Of a stretch of DNA of 64,000 nucleotides, positions 35,775 through 44,221 are shown one piece after another; within the stretch, counting starts at the first letter, position 1; each line of letters opens with the position of its first letter. Below the pieces are notes generated by a model. It saw only the letters and a program-made list of their open reading frames with translations. It was not told the origin of the DNA and made no database searches. This DNA comes from Flavivirga jejuensis (GTDB lineage: Bacteria; Bacteroidota; Bacteroidia; Flavobacteriales; Flavobacteriaceae): contig NZ_JAUOEL010000002.1 in the NCBI RefSeq assembly GCF_030540765.1, positions 682,001-746,000 on the forward strand. Reading direction: 5' to 3'. The translations under genes and the position numbers were made by a program.

Positions 35775-36428
35775 TTATTTACTATAAAAACGAGCAACAA
35801 TCTCATCGTAACTTTTAATTGTTTTTTTGCACCAATCCAAACGTTTTTCTAATACTTCTTGATCTGTTAACTGCCAATCAATAGAAGTTTGTCTCAATTT
35901 AGTCGTTACATGTTGTAAAATTATTGCTGCAGATACCGATATATTTAAACTCTCTGTAAAACCAACCATAGGTATTTTTAAATAACTGTCTGCGGCATCT
36001 AAAACTTCTTGAGAGAGCCCTTCCGTTTCTCTTCCAAAGAAAAAGCAGGATTTTTTAGTGATATCAAATTCGTGTAATTCACAATCATTTGTATGAGGTG
36101 TTGTTGCTACTATTTGGTAGCCTTTTTGTTTTAAATCCGAAATACAATTACCTACCGAATCATATCTATTCAGATCCACCCATTTTTGGGCTCCCATAGC
36201 AATTTCTCTATCTATATGTTTTGAGTTTTGCTCTTCAACAATGTTTACTTCTTGTATTCCAAAGACATCACAACTACGTACTACCGCGCTTGTATTGTGT
36301 AATTGATAAACATCTTCTGTAGCAACTGTATAATATTTGGTACGCTGTGATAAAACATGATCAAAACGTGTTTTACGGTGCTCGGTTAGGTAGCTTTCTA
36401 AATGCTCTAAAAGTTTAGGATCTATCAT
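35775..36428 (-). CDS. trmH: tRNA (guanosine-18-2'-O)-methyltransferase TrmH
   Basis: A 217-residue SPOUT enzyme that methylates G18 in the tRNA D-loop. Motifs NTSAVVRSCDVFGIQEVNIV (1), FGRETEGLSQEVLDAAD (2) and IPMVGFTESLNISVSAAI (3) are complete. Length matches TrmH rather than the larger rRNA enzymes. The SRPBCC gene follows at 44 bp. Confidence 0.93.
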   Translation of the reverse strand: MIDPKLLEHLESYLTEHRKTRFDHVLSQRTKYYTVATEDVYQLHNTSAVVRSCDVFGIQEVNIVEEQNSKHIDREIAMGAQKWVDLNRYDSVGNCISDLKQKGYQIVATTPHTNDCELHEFDITKKSCFFFGRETEGLSQEVLDAADSYLKIPMVGFTESLNISVSAAIILQHVTTKLRQTSIDWQLTDQEVLEKRLDWCKKTIKSYDEIVARFYSK

Positions 36429-36464
36429 ATTATAATGTAAACACCGAATTTAATAAAAAAGAGT

Positions 36465-36488
36465 GATTCTTGCTTTGGTAGGAATGAC
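36465..36488. repeat. Half copy of the GTCATTCC-type element
   Basis: GATTCTTGCTTTGGTAGGAATGAC is an inverted, diverged copy of the left hairpin at 14812. It lies where an upstream ATG would begin the sirtuin, arguing against that start. Confidence 0.6.
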
Positions 36489-36510
36489 AAATAATAACTA
36501 TTTTTATGAT

Positions 36511-37191
36511 ATGAAAAAACATATTGTTGTACTTACAGGTGCTGGTATAAGTGCCGAAAGCGGTATTAAAACCTTTAGAGATGCTGATGGTTTATGGGAA
36601 GGTCATGATGTTATGGAAGTGGCGACACCAGAAGGTTTTAAGGCGAATCCGGCATTGGTTTTAGATTTTTATAACCAACGACGCAGACAGCTCTTGGAAG
36701 TAGCTCCTAATACTGCACATTATGATTTAGCTAAACTTGAAAGTAATTTTAAAGTGACCATCATTACTCAAAATGTAGATGATTTACATGAACGTGCTGG
36801 AAGCAGCAATGTGATTCATTTACATGGTGAGTTACTAAAGGTAAGAAGTACTTTTGACGAAACCGATATTCAAGAAAGGCAAACCGATATCGTGTTAGGC
36901 GATACATGCAAAAAAGGATCACAATTACGCCCTCATATTGTTTGGTTTGGTGAAGATGTGCCTATGATTGAAAAGGCTGTTTCTATTTGCGAGACAGCCG
37001 ACATTTTAATCATTATTGGCACTTCTATGCAAGTGTATCCCGCTGCAAGTTTGATGCATTATGTCCCCGAAAATACTGCAACTTATTTTATAGATCCGAA
37101 ACCAAATATTGATAGTAAAAAAAATCTAACTGTTATTGCTGAACCTGCTACCGTTGGAGTTTCTAAAATTTTAGATATACTAAATAAATAA
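36511..37191 (+). CDS. cobB: Sirtuin-type NAD-dependent protein deacylase, zinc-less
   Basis: A 226-residue SIR2 deacylase. NAD-binding motifs VVLTGAGISAESGIKTFRD and TQNVDDLHERAG are intact, as is the catalytic His in VIHLHGELLKVRS. The small domain has one cysteine (GDTCKKGSQLRPHIVWFGE) and not the two CxxC pairs that hold zinc in CobB of E. coli; this is the zinc-less Bacteroidota form. I start at ATG 36511 (MKKHIVVLTG), since the extra 16 codons from 36463 come from a repeat element. Confidence 0.9.
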   Translation: MKKHIVVLTGAGISAESGIKTFRDADGLWEGHDVMEVATPEGFKANPALVLDFYNQRRRQLLEVAPNTAHYDLAKLESNFKVTIITQNVDDLHERAGSSNVIHLHGELLKVRSTFDETDIQERQTDIVLGDTCKKGSQLRPHIVWFGEDVPMIEKAVSICETADILIIIGTSMQVYPAASLMHYVPENTATYFIDPKPNIDSKKNLTVIAEPATVGVSKILDILNK

Positions 37192-37292
37192 TATTTTTTG
37201 AATTATTTTTTTAGTTCTAATACCGTTTTATATTTCCCCTGTAGACAGCTATAAATAGCTTATAAAAATACTTTATAAGAAATAAAACTTAA

Positions 37293-37712
37293 CTAATCTT
37301 TTTCAATAATCGTAATGGGTAAATCTTCGGTTCCAGCATAAAACACAACAATTTCAGCAGGTTTATTGCCCTCATTAATACCATAATGTACTTTGTTCAC
37401 CAGCTCCACTATAACATCGCCTGCTTTAAGTTTTAAAACCTTATTATCTATATCTACAACGGTTAATTCTCCTTTTAATAAAATGCCCGAATTAATTACA
37501 GGATGGTAATGTTTATGTAATGTCGTTTTAGGAGGAATCGTTATTTTTAAAACCGTAATCTTTGGATTTCCTTCTGGATACTTAGGAAGTGTATCGCCAT
37601 TCCAACTTTTAGTAGTCTCTGCTAGTTTAACAACTTGGATCTCTGTTATTTTACTAGCACCACAAGACGATAAGATTAACACGAAATTTAAAAGGGTAAT
37701 TATTCTCTTCAT
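37293..37712 (-). CDS. Cupin-domain lipoprotein
   Basis: A 139-residue protein with a signal peptide and lipobox ILSSC. A single cupin barrel follows, with metal-ligand-like His in TTLHKHYHPVINSGILLKG and NKVHYGINEGN. Cupins have many roles; this one is likely periplasmic or surface-bound. I use the ATG at 37712 (MKRIITLLNF). Starting at 37742 would overlap the upstream glycosyltransferase stop and add a non-signal N-terminus. Confidence 0.8.
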   Translation of the reverse strand: MKRIITLLNFVLILSSCGASKITEIQVVKLAETTKSWNGDTLPKYPEGNPKITVLKITIPPKTTLHKHYHPVINSGILLKGELTVVDIDNKVLKLKAGDVIVELVNKVHYGINEGNKPAEIVVFYAGTEDLPITIIEKD

Positions 37713-37722
37713 GTTTAATTGA

Positions 37723-38955
37723 TTATTTATTCTTTTCCTCAATCCACTTACTCATAAACTTAGTACTTTGCATATTGTGATGTTGTAGCATTTGCCCCGT
37801 AAAGTTGTTAAGCCGATTGTTACTGAGTTCATCGACCATTTGTGTTATTTTATTAGATAGTTCTTTTTGAAAATCTCCTTTGTTAAAGCGTCCATTTATA
37901 ATCTGAAATCCGTTTTGTTGCTTTTCTTCCCAAAGACTTTTATTTGTATATAAATCAACAGCTCTATTAACAAAATTTTCTGGAGTATCTTCTATAAAAC
38001 CATTAGGTTCTAAGCTACCAAACATCCCTTCTGCTCCAATAGTAGTCGTTATACATGGCGTGCCATTTTGCATGGCATCTACTAATTTCCCTTTTAAACC
38101 CGCTCCAAATCTTATGGGTGCTAAACAAACTCTGGCTTGTTGCATAACATCGTTTACATGTTCTGCAAACCCTTTAATTAGAAAGCCCTCTTTTATATTA
38201 TGGAGCTGATTGACTTTTTGTGATGCATACGCTCCGTAAACACGTAATTCGGCTTTGGGTAATTGCTTTTTTATTAATGGCCAAATAGTTTCTTTTAAAT
38301 ATAACACCGCGTTATAATTGGGATTATGCAAAAAATTACCAATGGTTATAAAATGTTGCCGATCATCAAAATTTAAAAGTTTTTCGGTAGCTTCTCCCGA
38401 AACACCATCTAACATAAAGGGCAAATAATGTAATAAGGCGTCATCTACTTTAAACTCCTTTTTAAGAATATCCATTTCGGCTTCAGAAATAATTAAACTT
38501 AAATCACTTCTATAAATACTTGCTATTTCTCGCTTTGCGGTATCATTGAATAAATAAGACCTATCAAACGTTTTGTCATCTTTAAAAGCTTGGTGCCTTC
38601 CCTTTCGTAAACAATGCAAATCTTCGGTATCTATAATTCTCAAAGCTTTCGGACAGTGTTCTGTAACCCGCCAGCCAAATTGTTCTTCCATCATAAAACG
38701 ATCAAATAAAACAATATCTGGATGCAGTTCTTTTATAAAAATATCGAAACTAGCATGATTTAATTCGATGGGAATTTGATCGATTTCAATAGTACTTAAA
38801 TCAAAAGCATTATCACTTTTAGCACAAGGGCTAGAAAATGTTATTTGATAATTCTGAGTTTGAAAAAACCGAATTAACTGCATCATCCTACTACCCGCCG
38901 CAGAACTTTTGGGCTCAGGCCATACAAAGCCTATTATTAAAAGTTTTTTTACCAC
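37723..38955 (-). CDS. Glycosyltransferase, GT4/GT1-like
   Basis: A 410-residue GT-B fold enzyme. The N-terminal domain starts with KKLLIIGFVWPEPKSSAAGSR-type loop residues. The C-terminal donor-binding half has PKAELRVYGAYASQK, then ICLAPIRFGAGLKGK-like and LVDAMQNGTPCITTTIGAEG, the nucleotide-sugar site. It probably adds a sugar to an exopolysaccharide, lipid or glycoprotein. No glycan cluster surrounds it, so the acceptor is unknown. The cupin gene follows with 10 bp between stop and start. Confidence 0.85.
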   Translation of the reverse strand: MVKKLLIIGFVWPEPKSSAAGSRMMQLIRFFQTQNYQITFSSPCAKSDNAFDLSTIEIDQIPIELNHASFDIFIKELHPDIVLFDRFMMEEQFGWRVTEHCPKALRIIDTEDLHCLRKGRHQAFKDDKTFDRSYLFNDTAKREIASIYRSDLSLIISEAEMDILKKEFKVDDALLHYLPFMLDGVSGEATEKLLNFDDRQHFITIGNFLHNPNYNAVLYLKETIWPLIKKQLPKAELRVYGAYASQKVNQLHNIKEGFLIKGFAEHVNDVMQQARVCLAPIRFGAGLKGKLVDAMQNGTPCITTTIGAEGMFGSLEPNGFIEDTPENFVNRAVDLYTNKSLWEEKQQNGFQIINGRFNKGDFQKELSNKITQMVDELSNNRLNNFTGQMLQHHNMQSTKFMSKWIEEKNK

Positions 38956-39024
38956 TAATTCATGAATATATTTATTTTATTAAGCCCCTTCAATCCCATA
39001 ATTTATTTAAAACAATAACCTTCT

Positions 39025-39120
39025 AAACACTGCCTACTGCTACTGAACACTGCCTACCGAACACTGAACACTGAACACTGAACACCGAACACTGAATACT
39101 GCCTACTAAACACCGAACGC
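39025..39120. repeat. Degenerate heptamer tandem repeat (AACACTG)
   Basis: About twelve units of a 7-bp motif, AACACTG with variants ACCGAAC and TGCCTACT, in nearly 100 bp. The clean core (39059-39094) has GAACACTGAACACTGAACAC. It lies between a glycosyltransferase and a haem-binding protein gene. No function assigned. Confidence 0.7.
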
Positions 39121-39134
39121 CAATAAAGACAAAC

Positions 39135-39608
39135 TCACTCAGGCTTAGCCTCCAAACTATATTTAAAACGGACTTGTTTTGCCCAATCTGTTACAGCAGC
39201 TATTTGTTTATCTGTAAGTTTAGCTTCGGTATGCGTCCAGGTATATGAATTTAGAGGCATACTTTTATCCTCAATCATTTCTATAAGTTCTTCAAATTTA
39301 TGATCTTTTCGCTTTATCGAATTCCCATCCCACTTAGATACATTAAAGTGTTTTTTTCCATGTTTTATATGGTCTGCCAACCAATAATTTACAGGAGTAA
39401 TATGGTTATACCACGGATATCTGGTAACATTGCTATGGCAATCAAAGCAGCTCTCTTCTAAAATAACTTTAACAGCTTCTGGCGGATTCGTTTCATTAAA
39501 AAAGGCATTTATTGATGCTAAATCCCCTTCATTCTTTTCAGGACCAAAAAATTGAGCGACAACAAATACAATTAATAAAAACAGAAATACTTTTTTTACT
39601 ATATTCAT
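39135..39608 (-). CDS. Haem-binding domain protein (cytochrome-c-like)
   Basis: A 157-residue protein with an N-terminal signal or anchor helix (about 6-22) and a Haem_bd domain. A single CxxCH motif in ESCFDCHSNVTRYPWYNHI attaches one haem covalently. The downstream SMPLNSYTWTH region supplies the Met ligand typical of this family. It should sit in the periplasm and pass electrons or sense gases. Length normal. No cytochrome cluster around it. Confidence 0.9.
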   Translation of the reverse strand: MNIVKKVFLFLLIVFVVAQFFGPEKNEGDLASINAFFNETNPPEAVKVILEESCFDCHSNVTRYPWYNHITPVNYWLADHIKHGKKHFNVSKWDGNSIKRKDHKFEELIEMIEDKSMPLNSYTWTHTEAKLTDKQIAAVTDWAKQVRFKYSLEAKPE

Positions 39609-39657
39609 TTTTTTAAAATTTTGATATAAATTTACTTTTACAAAATATAAAAATCAT

Positions 39658-40230
39658 TTGACAACTACACAACTTTATCAAGAATTAAACTATGTAAACC
39701 ACTCTCGTGAAAAACGGTTGTATTATGCAAATTTAGTTATTAATAACCCTAATCTAGTACCTAAATTATTAGATATTCTGTTTACTGTAGATGATAAAAT
39801 TTCGCCCAGAGCGGCATGGGTTTTTGAATTTATGTGTAGTAAAGATATTGAGACTATTATTCCGTATTTAGATACTTTTACCGAAAACATACATAAAGTT
39901 CATATAGATTCTGCTGTGCGCCCTGTTATCAAAATTTGCGAATTACTGGCCAAAGCATATACCTCTAAAACCGACAATAAGATAAAAAAGGCCTTAAATG
40001 CGGTACATAAAGAACGTATTATTGAAACCTGCTTTGATCATATGATCAATAATGGCAAAGTAGCTCCTAAAGCATACGGCATGACAACGCTTTATTTGCT
40101 TGGAAAATCGTACGATTGGGTATATCCAGAGCTCGTTCTTATTCTAGAACGCGATTTCCAAATACAAAGTGCTGCTTTTAAAGCCAGAGCTAAACAAATT
40201 CTTAAAAAAATAAAAAAAGTACGAAGCTAA
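39658..40230 (+). CDS. Helical-repeat hypothetical protein upstream of purB
   Basis: A 190-residue, all-helical soluble protein with a HEAT-like pattern of amphipathic helices (for example PRAAWVFEFMCSKDIETIIPYLD, VIKICELLAKAY, and a basic C-terminus). No catalytic motif recognised. The only candidate start before the conserved N-terminus is TTG at 39658 (TTTQLYQELNYVNHS). It precedes purB by 111 bp, and purB has its own promoter box between. Function unknown. Confidence 0.75.
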   Translation: MTTTQLYQELNYVNHSREKRLYYANLVINNPNLVPKLLDILFTVDDKISPRAAWVFEFMCSKDIETIIPYLDTFTENIHKVHIDSAVRPVIKICELLAKAYTSKTDNKIKKALNAVHKERIIETCFDHMINNGKVAPKAYGMTTLYLLGKSYDWVYPELVLILERDFQIQSAAFKARAKQILKKIKKVRS

Positions 40231-40310
40231 AAGCATCAGTTAATTACGATTACGGAGTAATATTTTCACCAAAATTCTGTCTTCCTCCCTTCTCTTCTGT
40301 CTAAAAAAAC

Positions 40311-40318
40311 TATCTTTG
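40311..40318 (+). promoter_or_regulatory. -7 box of purB promoter
   Basis: TATCTTTG fits TAnnTTTG, 23 bp before the purB ATG and identical to that of folE and rmuC. Confidence 0.7.
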
Positions 40319-40341
40319 CAACTTCAAAAAAACATACGAAA

Positions 40342-41685
40342 ATGTCATTATCATCATTAAATGCTATCTCTCCAATTGATGGGCGATATAGAAGTAAAGT
40401 TAACGAATTAGCACCTTATTTTTCTGAAGAAGCTCTTATAAAATATCGTGTTTTAGTTGAAATTGAATATTTTATTGCGCTTTGTGAAATTCCGCTACCT
40501 CAACTTAAGCATATTGATTCTAATATTTTTGATGATCTAAGAAACATCTATAAAGATTTCTCTGAAGATGATGCTTTAGCCATAAAGAAAATTGAAGGCA
40601 TTACAAACCATGATGTTAAAGCTGTTGAATATTTTATAAAAGAAAAATTTGATGCTTTAAATTTATCGGAGTTTAAAGAATTTATTCACTTCGGATTAAC
40701 TTCACAAGACATTAATAATACGGCTATTCCTTTAAGTATTAAGGAAGCAATGAACGGTGCTTATGTTCCTGAATATTTTAATGTTTTAAATAGATTAAAA
40801 GTTTTATCAAATGATTGGGCATCCATCTCAATGCTTGCTAGAACGCACGGACAGCCTGCCTCTCCTACTCGTTTAGGAAAAGAAATTGCTGTTTTTGTAA
40901 AACGCTTAGAAGAACAATTTAATTTATTAAATGATATTCCTAGTGCTGCAAAATTTGGTGGTGCTACAGGTAATTTTAATGCACATCATGTGGCATATCC
41001 TAATATAGATTGGAAAGCCTTTGGTTCTAAATTTGTACAAGAAAAACTTGGTTTACACCATTCGTTTCCAACAACTCAAATCGAGCATTACGACCACATG
41101 GCTGCATTGTTTGATACTTTAAAACGTATAAACACCATTTTAATTGATCTGGATAAAGATATTTGGACTTACGTTTCGATGGATTATTTCAAACAAAAGA
41201 TTAAAGCGGGTGAAGTTGGTAGTTCTGCAATGCCTCATAAAGTAAACCCTATTGATTTTGAAAATAGTGAAGGTAATTTAGGTATTGCTAATGCTGTTTT
41301 CGAACATTTATCGGCAAAACTGCCTGTTTCCAGATTACAACGCGATTTAACAGATAGTACGGTGTTACGTAATGTTGGGGTTCCTTTTGGACATACACTT
41401 ATTGGTTTTAAATCTATTTTGAAAGGACTTGATAAATTACTTTTAAATGAATCTAAATTTGCTGAAGACTTAGAAAACAACTGGGCTGTTGTTGCTGAGG
41501 CCATTCAAACCATTCTACGTCGTGAGGCATACCCTAATCCTTATGAAGCATTAAAAGGGTTAACAAGAACGAATGAAGAAATTAATCAAAACTCTATTTC
41601 TAACTTTATTGACACTTTAGAGGTATCAAACACAATAAAAGAAGAATTAAAGCGTATTACACCTAGCAATTATACAGGAATCTAA
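40342..41685 (+). CDS. purB: Adenylosuccinate lyase
   Basis: Splits succinylaminoimidazole carboxamide ribotide and adenylosuccinate in purine synthesis. A 447-residue tetramer subunit. The fumarase/aspartase signature GSSAMPHKVNPIDFENSEGN with the catalytic serine is present, as are TSQDINNT and RTHGQPASPTRLGKEIA. Length fits the class of about 450 residues (E. coli type). A small membrane-protein gene follows at 9 bp. Confidence 0.97.
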   Translation: MSLSSLNAISPIDGRYRSKVNELAPYFSEEALIKYRVLVEIEYFIALCEIPLPQLKHIDSNIFDDLRNIYKDFSEDDALAIKKIEGITNHDVKAVEYFIKEKFDALNLSEFKEFIHFGLTSQDINNTAIPLSIKEAMNGAYVPEYFNVLNRLKVLSNDWASISMLARTHGQPASPTRLGKEIAVFVKRLEEQFNLLNDIPSAAKFGGATGNFNAHHVAYPNIDWKAFGSKFVQEKLGLHHSFPTTQIEHYDHMAALFDTLKRINTILIDLDKDIWTYVSMDYFKQKIKAGEVGSSAMPHKVNPIDFENSEGNLGIANAVFEHLSAKLPVSRLQRDLTDSTVLRNVGVPFGHTLIGFKSILKGLDKLLLNESKFAEDLENNWAVVAEAIQTILRREAYPNPYEALKGLTRTNEEINQNSISNFIDTLEVSNTIKEELKRITPSNYTGI

Positions 41686-41694
41686 AATTAAATA

Positions 41695-41925
41695 ATGCTT
41701 ATGCTGTTAACCAACAAACAATCTTTAATACTTTGTGGTCTTATGGCTGGCGGTATTTTTGTTGGTGGCATTTTAGATATCTTGAATAATTTTATTGTTT
41801 TAACAATTCTTACCATCGTATTCTTAACAATTATTCTTAATCTGTTTTATTTCATATTGAATTCAAAAGAAGAAATAGAGATAAAAATAGAAGAAGAGGC
41901 AGAAAATAAAAATGATTCGAAATAA
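41695..41925 (+). CDS. Small two-helix membrane protein
   Basis: A 76-residue protein with two membrane helices (about 11-30 and 33-54) and a Glu/Lys-rich tail (KEEIEIKIEEEAENKND). It lies 9 bp after purB and is likely co-transcribed, before a terminator. No family recognised. The ATG at 41701 is an alternative start. Confidence 0.6.
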   Translation: MLMLLTNKQSLILCGLMAGGIFVGGILDILNNFIVLTILTIVFLTIILNLFYFILNSKEEIEIKIEEEAENKNDSK

Positions 41926-41975
41926 AAAAAAGCTGAATTCTAAGTTAAAAACCAAGTAATTCAGTCAAAAAAATG

Positions 41976-42007
41976 AAGGTCTTTCAATAAAAAGAAAGAC
42001 CTTTTTT
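41976..42007 (+). terminator. Intrinsic terminator after purB unit
   Basis: A perfect 10-bp stem (AAGGTCTTTC with GAAAGACCTT), 8-nt loop, followed by TTTTTATT. Confidence 0.85.
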
Positions 42008-42058
42008 ATTTGTAATCTAATTTCAGAAAAGGTTGCTGTCTAAAAAAAGATGAACTTT

Positions 42059-42175
42059 GTCATTCAGAGCGCAGCGAAGAATCTTTATAATTAATCTCTA
42101 AAGATTCTTCAGTCGTAAGCTTCGCTTATATCTTCAAACAAAATATATTTTGTTTTCGATAGCCTTCTGAATGAC
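42059..42175. repeat. Dispersed palindromic repeat, copy D
   Basis: Ends GTCATTCAGAGC and CTTCTGAATGAC. Inner arms GAAGAATCTTT and AAAGATTCTTCAGTCG identical to copy A. The right half is expanded with AT-rich sequence. Confidence 0.8.
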
Positions 42176-42231
42176 ATAGCGACTCCTTTTTGTTCAAAGG
42201 TTTGTGTCATCCTATGTTTGCAAAAGTTAGT

Positions 42232-42341
42232 GTCATTCTGAGCAAAACGAAGAATCTTAAAAATAAAGTATTAAATTTCATGAGATCCTTCAGTCGTAAA
42301 CTTCGCTTACATAGATAGCGACTCTGTTACATCTCAGAATG
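42232..42341. repeat. Dispersed palindromic repeat, copy E (diverged)
   Basis: Ends GTCATTCTGAGC and CATCTCAGAATG. Inner GAAGAATCTT and AGATCCTTCAGTCG are partly degraded. It lies 57 bp after copy D in the same orientation. Confidence 0.65.
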
Positions 42342-42456
42342 TTTTTAGACTCTTTCTTGTCCCCGCACTTACGAGCATTACAATCCTTAAATTAAAAGAA
42401 ACTTCTATAAAAAATTAAGGAGCACACTTTTAATAATTAACATGACTATATATAAA

Positions 42457-42999
42457 TTATTTAAAGAAATTCATAAGGTCTTTTACCTGACTTTCGTCAA
42501 TATTGGCAGTTTGTAGAGCGGTAAATAGAATTGTCATCTTATCTGGACTCATATCATCACCCAATACACGAATTATACCAAATCCTAATTCCTTGGAACT
42601 TCCAAAAACAACCACTTCATCAGCTTCATCATCTGTACCAATATACTTTACAATAACTTTCCTTCCTTTATCGCTAAATTCCAAAAGGTCATTATATTTA
42701 CTATCACTCAAAATAGTTTTAACTTTTGCTAATTCCACTTGATAGGTCTCTGTATCTGCTTCAGTAGTTTTATAACCTAAAAAATTTAATCGTCTTACAG
42801 AATTGAAAGCTTCATTTTGCTCTTCTGTAAAATTAGATTTGTCCAATTTCACCATAGATATAGGTATATCTTGTGATATAAAATTGTTTGATTCTTGATT
42901 ATCGACAAAATAGTGTTGCAGGCTTGCTCCATTTCCACAGCTTACCAAAATAACAGCTATAAATAAAATGTAAAAAATATGTTTGATTGTTCGTTTCAT
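42457..42999 (-). CDS. DUF4252 family lipoprotein
   Basis: A 180-residue protein with signal peptide and lipobox VILVSC (Cys near 21). The rest shows the alternating beta/alpha pattern of DUF4252 with a final DESQVKDLMNFFK. It is the last gene of a sigma factor-membrane protein-DUF4252-DUF4252 unit. A 127-bp gap precedes it. The mature domain is shorter and more diverged than the upstream paralogue. Role unknown; probably in the envelope. Confidence 0.82.
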   Translation of the reverse strand: MKRTIKHIFYILFIAVILVSCGNGASLQHYFVDNQESNNFISQDIPISMVKLDKSNFTEEQNEAFNSVRRLNFLGYKTTEADTETYQVELAKVKTILSDSKYNDLLEFSDKGRKVIVKYIGTDDEADEVVVFGSSKELGFGIIRVLGDDMSPDKMTILFTALQTANIDESQVKDLMNFFK

Positions 43000-43126
43000 C
43001 TGTTAATGTTTATTTGTTATTTTTCTCAGGAGTTTCCTGTTGCCAGATGTCATTCGCATATCTAAAAACTTCGGTAATTATTGAAATTTCTAGATATGCT
43101 CATTTCATGATTGATGAATGTTTTTG

Positions 43127-43687
43127 TTATTTCTTATTTTCTAAATGTTTCCCTCCTGGGATATTCATTTTATCGGTAAGTTTAGAGATTTCGTTTAAGT
43201 CTATATCTCCCGTAAGCGATACAACAACTGTTTCAATTTTTCTTTTTTCACCATTAATTTCAATGCCTTCTCCTTTCATAGCTCTATCAACACCATTTAC
43301 AAAAATTAAAAGTTCTTTTACATGGTCTGCATCTTTACCTTCTTTTACATAAAATTTCACTTCGGTACCATCATCTTTCACTTCCATTAATTCTTCTAAA
43401 GCGCTTGAGCGAGATTTTACCCATTTTGTAATGTCTCCAGAAATAGTTTTGTTGTCTGTCACAATTGTTTTAAAACTGGTAATACTTTTTACCATATCCA
43501 TATAAGCTTTTGCTTCAGCATCTTCTACATTAATACCCATTTTAGCTATCATTTGAAACATTTTCGGCTTAATGGATACATAAGTAACATCGGCATTATC
43601 GCTGTATTTATCAAAAATATTTTGCGCCATTCCTGTTAATGGTAATAACATTAATGCTGTTATAAATACAATTATTTTTTTATTCAT
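43127..43687 (-). CDS. DUF4252 family secreted protein
   Basis: A 186-residue protein with a cleavable signal peptide (MNKKIIVFITALMLLPLTG...AQ). The DUF4252 pattern is clear: DKYSDNADVTYVSIKPKMFQMIAKM, then a short strand-helix region ending in LNEISKLTDKMNIPGGK. It is a periplasmic paralogue of the next gene. I use ATG 43687; a start at 43720 adds 11 residues before the signal peptide. It belongs to the ECF operon. Confidence 0.82.
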   Translation of the reverse strand: MNKKIIVFITALMLLPLTGMAQNIFDKYSDNADVTYVSIKPKMFQMIAKMGINVEDAEAKAYMDMVKSITSFKTIVTDNKTISGDITKWVKSRSSALEELMEVKDDGTEVKFYVKEGKDADHVKELLIFVNGVDRAMKGEGIEINGEKRKIETVVVSLTGDIDLNEISKLTDKMNIPGGKHLENKK

Positions 43688-43738
43688 CTTTTTCTTATTA
43701 AAATTTATTATCGTTTTCATTTTTTCGTTTTTTAATTG

Positions 43739-44221
43739 TTAATTCTTAAAAATTATACTTGTTGTATTCTCAATTTCATTAAGATACCCTAGTGTAGCTG
43801 TACCTTTGTTTACTTCGTTTAGATAATTTACAGTAGAAGCTCCTTTATTAAAATGACTTGAGATCATAGCTAACGACCTTGTTACTTCGTTAAGCGCTTG
43901 TTCAGGTTCACAAAATGTACCTAACAAATCTTCTTCACAAGAATTGTCTGGTTGATTAAAATAAAACCCTAACATAAGAACAGCTACCGCAGCAACAGAA
44001 ATCCATTTGTAATTAAAAGTACGTTTAGTTTTTAATGGAATGTCTTTAGTAAATTGTTCTTGTTTGTTTACTAAAAAATACGCAAACATAGGCTTATACA
44101 CTTCTAAATGTGGCGCTACAGTTTCTTGTGAGAAATAGTGTTTTAACTGCTGCTCTTCTTTTAGCGTTGTTTCACCGTTCTCGTACTTTTCTAGTAATTT
44201 TTCTATATTATTTAACACCAT
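43739..44221 (-). CDS. Putative anti-sigma factor, single-span membrane protein
   Basis: A 160-residue protein: a cytosolic helical N-terminus (about 1-60, NIEKLLEKYENGETTLKEEQ, resembling anti-sigma binding domains), one membrane helix (about 70-88) and an outside part with two cysteines (NSCEEDLLGTFCE). Its start overlaps the end of the sigma factor gene by 14 bp, the usual anti-sigma position. No FecR domain is seen. The role is inferred from this position and topology. Confidence 0.7.
   Translation of the reverse strand: MVLNNIEKLLEKYENGETTLKEEQQLKHYFSQETVAPHLEVYKPMFAYFLVNKQEQFTKDIPLKTKRTFNYKWISVAAVAVLMLGFYFNQPDNSCEEDLLGTFCEPEQALNEVTRSLAMISSHFNKGASTVNYLNEVNKGTATLGYLNEIENTTSIIFKN

Larger units (their letters stand above)
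41926..42456. other. Intergenic region with terminator and two dispersed repeats
   Basis: 531 bp between convergent units. It holds the purB terminator and copies D and E of the dispersed palindromic repeat. No gene. Confidence 0.7.
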
